From: a virus
IMG/VR virus record: IMGVR_UViG_3300035523_000151
Span: 1 to 62,152 of that record
Reading direction: 5' to 3' (one strand)
Length of the DNA: 62,152 bases
The first letter of the stretch is position 1. Every line of letters begins with the position of its first letter. Both the position numbers and the translations under genes were made by a program. The notes below the pieces were generated by a model. That model saw only the letters and a list, made by a program, of their open reading frames with translations. It did no database searches and was not told where the DNA came from. Below, in pieces: positions 55,407 to 62,152 of the stretch.

Positions 55407-58361
55407 TTAGGCCTTCAGCTTGATGGTCCGGTAGTACGGGTTCAGGGTGGTGCCGGCCTGGTTGCGCACCTCAGGGGTGACCATGGCGTCCCAGCCCTCC
55501 ACGTACCACTGCTGGCCGGGCAAGATCTTGCCGGCGGCATCGTAGGACGGGAACGGGCCCTGAGGGGCCAGGGGGTCACGAACGGCGAACTTCGTCGCGT
55601 TGACCCGGCCCAGGAGAATGCGGCCGTCGCCGGCGTCCCACTGGGTATTATGCTTGGCGTAGTCGACGCCGTTCCGGCTGGCCACGAAGTTGCCGGTGTT
55701 GGGATTCAACACAACACCCTTGGGGCTGTTGAGCTGGTAGAACACGTCAGCCTGGATGGCATACTCCATCGCCGTCAGGCTGCCCAGGGCGATGTTCGGC
55801 TCCCGATAGCGCGGGTGCTTGGCCATCAGCGCGGCCTGCATGCCAATCAGGCGGAGCAGGGAGCTGTAGTGCTTGGCTTCCTCGCCCGTGGTGGTCGGAG
55901 TCAGCGTCCACGTCGTGAAGTTCGTGGCGTAGCTGTAGTCGATCACGCAGTCAGCAGTGCCGGGCGTGATGGTGAAACCGTCGCTGACGTGCAGGTAGCC
56001 ATTCTCGTAATCGACCGCGAACCCGGTGGCGTTGGCGCCGGCAGCGTCGACGATGGAAACGGTGCCGTCATCGTTCTTGCGCAGGTCGCAGTGCGCAACG
56101 GCGGCGCCGTTGATGGTGACGGTGAACGGGTTTTCCGCGACGGTCGTGGCCTGCCCGTTGCCGGCGTAGCTGGTGTACGTGCGGGGCCGAACCGCCGGAC
56201 GGTCGGTGTTGGTAGCCGTAAGAGCACCGGTGGCACCACCCCGGCGGAGCGTGACCTTGTACTTCACGTTGGTGGCATCGGTGACAGTGGCGAGTTCACC
56301 CGCGGCCACGGTTTCATCCGCAACGGCAACGGCGCCATAGGCATCAGACGCCCGCAGCATCTCGTTACCGGCATCCCGGTTGATGACCCGGCGCACCTCG
56401 GCCATGATGTGGTACAGCGCCCGGGCGCTCGCGTTGTACTTGAGCGGGCCGGAAGACATGCCGCGCTGGGTATCGTTGGAGATTTCGGTCATGATCCGCC
56501 GCGGGGAAGCAGTGAACGGAATCCAGACGGTCTTGACCTTGCCGCTGGCCATGGGCTGCATCTCGCCCGTCCGGTGAGTCACAGAGCCGGAGGACTCGTA
56601 GTACTCGACCGGCACCGTGTAGGTGTCGCCCTCGAAAACGTCGGTGCCCACGAACTGGAGCATATCAGCGTCACCGAAGGCTTGCTCCAGCAGAGCCCGC
56701 TGGACGATGATCTGGTTCCAGAGATCGGCAGTGGTGATGCTGTCCTGAATCGACTCCCAGGCGTTCGCCGCATCCAGCAGCGCTTTGGCGTTGGCGATGT
56801 CGAACTTGCGGAGGAGCTTGTCAACGAAGGGCTTATTCGTCTTCCGCAGCTCCGCGTCCGGCCGGGTGCCGAACATGGTGAGCTGGTGATCATCGAAGGC
56901 GGCCCGCAGGTTATCGACGATCGGCTGCCACGGCCGCGCCTGGCCGGTCACGTCCACGGTATGGAGCGTGGCGCCGTTGGCACCACCGCGATACCCGAGA
57001 CTGGTCAGGATGCCGCCGGTCAGGAAACTGTCGGCGATGGCAAGGCGATCCCGCAGCTGAGCCTCAGCGGTCGCCTTGTCGGCGCAGTCGGTCAGGGCCG
57101 TGGCGACGTTGTCCAGCAGCGCGGACGGGTACCGGCCGGCGGTGCGCAGGGCAGCGATCTGCTCCTTGACGAAGGTAGCGGCCTCGGACCGCGCCCGGGT
57201 CCGGGCTTCCTCGGCCTGCCGGGCAGATTCCGCCTGCCGGTTCAGGGCATCGGTAACGGCCTGGTTAACCACGTCGGCCGGGATGGTGGCGGCTGCCGGA
57301 GCAGACGCCTGCAACGGCATGGCCAGGGCATCCGTCATGGCGGTACGGATCTCGGCGTCCAGGGTGGAGTCGGTCAGGGCGACAGCGAGTTCACGCCGGC
57401 CGTCTGAAGTGGCGGCCATGGCCTTGACCATACCAAGCGTCCATTTCACGGTGGAGCCCTCCTTCTGGGGGTTCTGAATCGCAGCCGGGGCCGGGGCCTT
57501 GCCATGCACAGAATCGGTAATGGCCTGCATCTGGACGGAGTCCAGCACGGCCACCGGCACGGCATCGGGGATCGCCGGGTTCGGAACCCGGTCCCAGGTC
57601 TCCAGGTCCATCAACAGGGGTACCTTGACCTGGCGGCCGTCCGTCAGCGGCACCAGCCGGATGTCGCCGCCATACGCCCGGGTAGAGAAAAACACCGGGC
57701 GGCCGGCCCGCAGGTCGTCAGCCAACCGGCGGCCGGGCTCAGTGTTCTCAATCACTCTGGCGTCGACCAGGACATCGCCGCCCGCCATGAACGCCCGCTC
57801 AGGCTCCAGGATGGCGCGGGCCGGAGTCTGGCGAAACCGCTTGCGCCGAGGATTGGCCGGGTCGGTCTGATCCATCGGCGGGTGCAGTTCCTCGCCGGAC
57901 ACCCGGTGACCGGACCGGAGGAGAGTGGCAAGCCGGTTGACGGCGTCGGTCAGGATCTCGGGCAGGAATACCCGCTCGTTCAACGAGATAACACCGGCCT
58001 CAGTGCCCTTGAACCGGAACCGCAGGGGCTTGCCGGGGGCGGCGTCCAGGAGCGCCACCACGGCGGTGGAGCCGCGCACAACGCTGTCAGACATACCCTC
58101 GGCCATCATGCCGGCGGTCTGCGACATCATGCCGTTGTCGTAGGGCATGAAATCGTAGGTGCTGATGTTCAGATGACCGGCCCTGGTTTGCAAGGCCGCC
58201 ATAAGCGCCGAACGCTCAACATCCGACAGCGGCGCTTCGGTGATCCGGAGATAACACGTGCGGAGTTCGTCAGCGCTGGCGCATTTGCCGATGGCCTCAA
58301 CGGTCAGCGGCATCGGTTCCGACGCTTCGTCAAGGATCGGGAACCATTCGGTATCACGCAT
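55407..58361 (-). CDS. Prohead protease-scaffold-major capsid fusion protein
   Basis: A 984-aa polyprotein. Residues ~95-275 look like a prohead serine protease: VISLNERVF, His160 in SGEELHPPMD, FMAGGDVLVDARVIENT and Ser226 in RPVFFSTRAYGG. Residues ~305-450 form an Ala/Glu/Arg-rich helical scaffold (QAEEARTRARSEAATFVKEQIAAL). The rest is the capsid core (NANAKAL region, then VEYYESSGSVTHRTGEMQPM, IPFTASPRRIMTEISNDTQRG, and RLIGMQAALMAKHPRYREPNIALGSLTAMEYAI). Usually these are two or three genes. A good internal ribosome site precedes GTG 57449 (Val305), so a nested scaffold-capsid product is likely. Capsid is an inference from position and size. Confidence 0.75.
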   Translation of the reverse strand: MRDTEWFPILDEASEPMPLTVEAIGKCASADELRTCYLRITEAPLSDVERSALMAALQTRAGHLNISTYDFMPYDNGMMSQTAGMMAEGMSDSVVRGSTAVVALLDAAPGKPLRFRFKGTEAGVISLNERVFLPEILTDAVNRLATLLRSGHRVSGEELHPPMDQTDPANPRRKRFRQTPARAILEPERAFMAGGDVLVDARVIENTEPGRRLADDLRAGRPVFFSTRAYGGDIRLVPLTDGRQVKVPLLMDLETWDRVPNPAIPDAVPVAVLDSVQMQAITDSVHGKAPAPAAIQNPQKEGSTVKWTLGMVKAMAATSDGRRELAVALTDSTLDAEIRTAMTDALAMPLQASAPAAATIPADVVNQAVTDALNRQAESARQAEEARTRARSEAATFVKEQIAALRTAGRYPSALLDNVATALTDCADKATAEAQLRDRLAIADSFLTGGILTSLGYRGGANGATLHTVDVTGQARPWQPIVDNLRAAFDDHQLTMFGTRPDAELRKTNKPFVDKLLRKFDIANAKALLDAANAWESIQDSITTADLWNQIIVQRALLEQAFGDADMLQFVGTDVFEGDTYTVPVEYYESSGSVTHRTGEMQPMASGKVKTVWIPFTASPRRIMTEISNDTQRGMSSGPLKYNASARALYHIMAEVRRVINRDAGNEMLRASDAYGAVAVADETVAAGELATVTDATNVKYKVTLRRGGATGALTATNTDRPAVRPRTYTSYAGNGQATTVAENPFTVTINGAAVAHCDLRKNDDGTVSIVDAAGANATGFAVDYENGYLHVSDGFTITPGTADCVIDYSYATNFTTWTLTPTTTGEEAKHYSSLLRLIGMQAALMAKHPRYREPNIALGSLTAMEYAIQADVFYQLNSPKGVVLNPNTGNFVASRNGVDYAKHNTQWDAGDGRILLGRVNATKFAVRDPLAPQGPFPSYDAAGKILPGQQWYVEGWDAMVTPEVRNQAGTTLNPYYRTIKLKA

Positions 58362-58433
58362 ATCGGCGTTCGCCTCCTCTCGAAATGCCGGGTCGGATGG
58401 GCGAGTCCGGCGATCTCGCCCGGGGCACGGCGC

Positions 58434-59978
58434 TCATTCGACCACCTCCCCGGTATCCAGGCCGCCGCCAGGGGCAGCCTTCATTCCGCCGCCTCCGGGT
58501 TTGTCCTGCCCAGCCCCGGTCTGCCCGGCAGCGAAGGTTCGGTCGGCGGCAGCCGATGCGTCTTCACGTGCTTTGCGCTCTTCCTTGAGGAGCAGAAGCT
58601 CTGCCTCGGCGCTCTCCAGACCGAGCGTGTTGGCGACCATCTCCAGGGCCGTTCGATGGCTGATCAGGCCGGACACCCGCAGCTTGTCGATCGACTCGGT
58701 AAAGGCGATCTGGGCTTTCGTGAGCTTCAGCGGCCAAGCCGGCTGATAGGTGACCAACGCCGGATTGATGCCGGCCAGAGCGAGGGCGAAGTCACAGACT
58801 GCCTTGAGCCCACTGTACAGCCCGCCGTCGCCGTGCCAGAGCAAGTGCCGCACACCCTTGAGGAACTCCTGGTATTCGTCCTGCTGGACTTCCAGGATGT
58901 CCCGGTTGATGTCCTCACCCCAGCCCATCAGCGACTTGGGCTTACCCAAACGGCCCATGTAGGCGTTCTGGAGATGCTTGACGTCATCGATGTGGCCGAG
59001 GTTCACGTCGCCGCCTTCGACGGTGGTAATCTTGATCTTGCCACTGGTGACGTAGTCGGTAACGGTCTGACCGGTGGACGGATCCGGGCAGTTTTTTACC
59101 CGGTAATCCTCGTCCTCGCCGGTCCCCAGCGTATACTGATCGTTACCGATCTGGTGATGTCGAGGCAGTGTCGCCCGCGACCGCCGGCGCACCACCATGT
59201 CATTTTCGGACATCTGCAGGAACCGCCCGAGGCCACGGGACTGCAGGTACTGGCTGCGGCCATGGGTAGCGCCCCGAGTCGGACGATAGTCCCAGCGAAT
59301 CCAGTTGACTTGCCACAGCGCAAACCAGGCTTCTTCGGTGCGCAGCTGCAGGTCGATTTGACGGAACGCCCGCATGGGATCAGGAAACTGCCCGCGGCTG
59401 TCAACGTTCGGGTCCATGGTCAGCGTGGGCAGCGGCTGGAGGCGGTAGATCCGCCCATCCAGGAGCACAGGCGACAGGTACAGCTCGCCATCCTCCAGGA
59501 GGCCGGACACCATCCCCGGCCCGGTGCCATTAATATCGGTGTCGCCGAAAAGGGCGTCGATCACATCCTGCGCCTGAGCGACCAGGGACTCCGACGTACC
59601 CTCGGCGGCCTTGACCTGCACCCGGAGGCCGGCAGAGCCGAACACGTCGCGGCCGATGTCCTGGTTCGACGTGGCAATACGGCCGTCACTGTCTACGAGG
59701 TGGCGAACGTCGTCGCCGATGGCCTCCCGGTCGTAGCGCAACTGCACCAAGTTGACCTCATGGTAAGCCGCCGATTCAACCGCACTGCCGGTGGCGGTGC
59801 CGTTCGTACTGATCGCACCGGGCGGCGCTGGCGGTTCGGCCGTATTCTTGCCGGCCTGGCCGCCCGGGTCGGAACGGCGCTGAGGGCTGAACCAGCCCTG
59901 AAACGTCGTCAGGATCCGCTGAATCAGCCCCTGCGGCGGCAGGGGCGGAGGCGGGGGCATCTGCAGCGGGAGCGTCAT
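58434..59978 (-). CDS. Portal protein
   Basis: A 514-aa protein between terminase and capsid. The N-terminus is Pro-rich; the core (RTEEAWFALWQVNWIRWDYRP; MSENDMVVRRRSRATLPRHHQIGND; HIDDVKHLQNAYMGRLGKPKSLMGWGEDINRDIL; LTKAQIAFTESIDKLRVSGLISHRTALEMV) matches portal wing and stem order. It forms the dodecameric DNA channel. ATG at 59978; TTG 59984 is possible. Confidence 0.82.
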   Translation of the reverse strand: MTLPLQMPPPPPLPPQGLIQRILTTFQGWFSPQRRSDPGGQAGKNTAEPPAPPGAISTNGTATGSAVESAAYHEVNLVQLRYDREAIGDDVRHLVDSDGRIATSNQDIGRDVFGSAGLRVQVKAAEGTSESLVAQAQDVIDALFGDTDINGTGPGMVSGLLEDGELYLSPVLLDGRIYRLQPLPTLTMDPNVDSRGQFPDPMRAFRQIDLQLRTEEAWFALWQVNWIRWDYRPTRGATHGRSQYLQSRGLGRFLQMSENDMVVRRRSRATLPRHHQIGNDQYTLGTGEDEDYRVKNCPDPSTGQTVTDYVTSGKIKITTVEGGDVNLGHIDDVKHLQNAYMGRLGKPKSLMGWGEDINRDILEVQQDEYQEFLKGVRHLLWHGDGGLYSGLKAVCDFALALAGINPALVTYQPAWPLKLTKAQIAFTESIDKLRVSGLISHRTALEMVANTLGLESAEAELLLLKEERKAREDASAAADRTFAAGQTGAGQDKPGGGGMKAAPGGGLDTGEVVE

Positions 59979-60004
59979 GTGCAATCACCGTCCTGTTCAA
60001 GGCG

Positions 60005-61624
60005 TCAAGAAGGCCGGCGCCTCAGCGCCGGCGGGAGAATGGAGCGAGCGAGGGACGCAGGCACAGCCGGGGAGCGGCCTGCCAGCTGATCCATGGTGGC
60101 CGTGGTGGCAGCAGGGATCGGGCCGATACTTCCCTGGCTCATCTTGTTCAGGGCCTGGGTCGCAGCGTCGGCCTGATCGTCGTTCGCGCCGTTAGGAAAC
60201 CCGGCGCACTCCTCGATGAACCCCTCCACCCAGATAAACAAGGCCGGATGGGGTAGGTAAACGTTGCCGGACTCGATCTCCGGAGAGGCCGCCTGTGTCC
60301 GAGGAATTTTGCCGCCGTCCGGCTGAATCGGAATGAGCCCGGCAACCTTGTGCCGTAACATGGAGATCACGGCCGAACCGTTTGCCTTATCCTCAATCCA
60401 CTTTGCCCGGGCCTCTGGCCAAGACACCGACATCCGTTCGACAGCGGCGATCGTCTCAGGAAAGCTGTAGCGTCCACGCGCTTGATGCAGTAAAAACTTG
60501 TCAGCCGCCTTACGGCCCCAGACCTGACCGACAACAAAGTCCGGGGGTTTGGACCCCCGGGCGGACTCCTCATCCTTGAAGTTCATGTCCCAGGACTGCG
60601 CCATCTCGTCGAACCGCTCCGGTAGCTCTACAGCTTCGACCATGCGGATCTCACCGTCTGGCATCACCACCGGCACGGGTGGCAGTTCCACACCTCTAGG
60701 GCGCCAGTATCGCCACATGTGCCGCTTCAGGATGCTGCCGCCGGGCGGGCTGGGCCGTTGCTGATACTGACCAGCGTAACCCTGAGCGCCCAGGGCAGTC
60801 TGAGCGTCAGCCAGTTCCTTCGGCCCTTCCCGCTCGGGCCACAAGATATCGCCGGGCTCTCGAATGATCTCCCGGCCGCTGATCGGCATTACGACAATCG
60901 TCCGCTTCTCCGCTTCAGCTGGCAGGCATAAGTGCTCCCAGCCGGCTTCTTTGGCCAGGAGGTGACCTGTCGTATCGGACTCGTGTAGCCGCTGCATGAC
61001 CAGAACGATCGCGCCGCGCCTCTTATCGTCCAGGCGAGTATAGAACGTCCCATCGAACCAGGTATTGGCGCCCTCGCGCTGGAGATCCGAAACCGCCGCT
61101 TTGGGGTTCAGCGGATCATCGGCGACGAGGATGTCGCCGCCCTTGCCGGTGGCGGTACCGCCGACCGAGGTGGCGATCATGTGACCCCGATGGTCGTTCA
61201 TGTACTCGGTCTTGAGGTTGGCGTCACCCCGCAGCTGGTAGCGATCGCCCCAGCGCTGCCGGTACCAGGCCGACTGGATGATCGTGCGGCGGTCTACGCT
61301 GTGCTTCGTCGACAGGCTCTGCGAGTACGAGGCAAACAGCCAGCGCAGTTCCGGCCGCTTGATCCAACTCCATGTCGGCCAGTCCACGGAGGCCATGATG
61401 GATTTCATGTTCCGTGGGGGCAGGTTGATAATCAGACGCCGGATCTGGCTCATAGTCACGGCCTCGAGGTACTCGCTGATGGCATCGATGTGCCAGTTAT
61501 GTAGGTACTCGGTGCCAGGCTCGATCACCGGCCAGGCCGGCCGAATATAATCCGCCAGATGACGGCCGGCCTTCTCGGTTTGGATCTCGTCGAGCGTAGG
61601 GAGCCGCCGCTGCGGATTCGGCAT
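60005..61624 (-). CDS. Terminase large subunit
   Basis: A 539-aa DNA-packaging motor. ATPase: Walker A-type LPPRNMKSIM (residues ~69-77, with Met in place of the usual Gly), Walker B GGDILVADDPL, motif III-like RGAIVLVMQRLHESD. Nuclease: SWDMNFKDEES (first Asp), and DDQADAATQAL near the C-terminus. The start is preceded by the small subunit in the same operon. It cuts and translocates phage DNA into the prohead through the portal encoded next. Confidence 0.93.
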   Translation of the reverse strand: MPNPQRRLPTLDEIQTEKAGRHLADYIRPAWPVIEPGTEYLHNWHIDAISEYLEAVTMSQIRRLIINLPPRNMKSIMASVDWPTWSWIKRPELRWLFASYSQSLSTKHSVDRRTIIQSAWYRQRWGDRYQLRGDANLKTEYMNDHRGHMIATSVGGTATGKGGDILVADDPLNPKAAVSDLQREGANTWFDGTFYTRLDDKRRGAIVLVMQRLHESDTTGHLLAKEAGWEHLCLPAEAEKRTIVVMPISGREIIREPGDILWPEREGPKELADAQTALGAQGYAGQYQQRPSPPGGSILKRHMWRYWRPRGVELPPVPVVMPDGEIRMVEAVELPERFDEMAQSWDMNFKDEESARGSKPPDFVVGQVWGRKAADKFLLHQARGRYSFPETIAAVERMSVSWPEARAKWIEDKANGSAVISMLRHKVAGLIPIQPDGGKIPRTQAASPEIESGNVYLPHPALFIWVEGFIEECAGFPNGANDDQADAATQALNKMSQGSIGPIPAATTATMDQLAGRSPAVPASLARSILPPALRRRPS

Positions 61625-61636
61625 CCGAGCCGCCCC

Positions 61637-62152
61637 CTACTCTGGTTTAGGCTCGTCGACCACCGGCCGGCTGGCCAGGGTGAGCAGCCCTTCCAGTTGG
61701 GCCAGTTCCTCGTCCGACAGAGCCTTGAGGTCGACCGTTGCCGCCACGGGTATCGGCCCGCCGCCGGGGCCGGAATGCTCCGCGCTCACCCGCTCCCGGA
61801 ACTTCTCAGGTCGGGCGCCCTTGAGGAGGAAGATCAGCAGGGTGTCGCTGAACCGGCGGACGGCGCCGACCTTCTTGCCGCCCTGGTAGACCGGCTCATT
61901 CACACCGGCCATCGCCCGCCGGCGAGCCTCGGCCTCCATGTCATCAGCGGCCTGCTCCTCGGCATCCGCCCATGCAGCAGCGAACTCGGGCTCCTCTGCC
62001 TTCCAGCGATATGCGGTGTCCCGACTGATTCCGGCCCCGGCAGCGGCGGCTGTGACGGTGCCCAACTCGGCCAGGAGACGCAGGAACCGCTGCCGCCTCG
62101 TCTCTGGTTTGCCTTTTTTAGCTGTCCGCTTTGTCGGGCGCTTCCCTGCCAC
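61637..62152 (-). CDS. Terminase small subunit (may extend past the window)
   Basis: A 171-aa DNA-recognition subunit: basic N-terminal tail, helix-turn-helix (LRLLAELGTVTAAAAGAGISRDTAYRWKAEEPEFAAAW), then a helical oligomerisation part and FSDTLLIFLLKGARPEKFRERV, typical of Firmicute phage small terminases. GTG 62152 lies on the window edge, so the true start could be further out. Confidence 0.88.
   Translation of the reverse strand: MAGKRPTKRTAKKGKPETRRQRFLRLLAELGTVTAAAAGAGISRDTAYRWKAEEPEFAAAWADAEEQAADDMEAEARRRAMAGVNEPVYQGGKKVGAVRRFSDTLLIFLLKGARPEKFRERVSAEHSGPGGGPIPVAATVDLKALSDEELAQLEGLLTLASRPVVDEPKPE

Noticed and set aside
55650-57407. 585-codon rightward ORF
   Set aside because: Antisense shadow of the capsid fusion gene.
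57504-60089. 861-codon rightward ORF
   Set aside because: Antisense to the portal and capsid genes, which have clear protein features; no recognisable content.
1-62152. att sites, CRISPR arrays or insertion sequences
   Set aside because: I found no repeat-spacer array, no transposase and no duplicated core at the window ends; att sites would lie outside.

Overview
The window is essentially one temperate siphovirus genome (prophage or phage) from a high-G+C Firmicute. The G+C is visibly high, GTG and TTG starts are common, Shine-Dalgarno sequences are strong (GGAGG type), and a SigH-like sigma factor is present. A Symbiobacterium-like thermophilic clostridial host is my best inference, not something the sequence proves. 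I see no clear host chromosomal genes, rRNA, CRISPR array or insertion sequence. The window is cut exactly at gene ends: the integrase stop codon is at base 1 and the small terminase start is at the last base. The att sites must therefore lie outside it.

Layout. (1) 1-4.3 kb is the lysogeny switch. It holds a large serine integrase, a small XRE regulator, a TPR-repeat protein immediately followed by a 49-codon secreted peptide, and a CI-like XRE repressor facing the lytic operon. A 16-bp operator, TATCGACA-N-TC-N-GATA, occurs three times: in the promoter of the TPR-peptide pair, in the repressor's own promoter and in the rightward lytic promoter. (2) 4.3-32.6 kb is a long rightward early operon: SbcD-like nuclease, a split SbcC/Rad50-like ATPase, tRNA-Pro, a lytic transglycosylase, a DnaD-like protein and DnaB-like helicase, an N4/N6 DNA methyltransferase with four SPPY-type motifs, a RuvC-like resolvase, a SigH-like sigma factor, a C5 cytosine methyltransferase, many small zinc-ribbon proteins and many unknowns. 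(3) 32.7-34.6 kb is a second TPR + secreted peptide cassette, followed by a protein made of two fused HTH-like domains. (4) 34.7-62.15 kb is a leftward late operon that reads from the right edge: small and large terminase, portal, a 984-residue protease-scaffold-capsid fusion, head-tail connectors, major tail protein, a frameshifted tail chaperone pair, tape measure, Dit-like, tail endopeptidase-like and fibre proteins, then holin candidates and an amidase endolysin. A short rightward cargo island (37.2-38.3 kb) interrupts it.

How it works together (inference). The CI-like repressor holds down both the lytic promoter and the first TPR-peptide cassette through the same operator in the same promoter geometry. 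The TPR proteins have no recognisable DNA-binding domain, so they look like Rap-type peptide receptors acting on a partner protein, with the neighbouring HTH proteins as the obvious partners. Two such peptide-receptor cassettes in one phage suggest a peptide-communication lysogeny control related in logic to Rap-Phr and arbitrium, but with different proteins and peptides. This is the best candidate for an undescribed system in the window.
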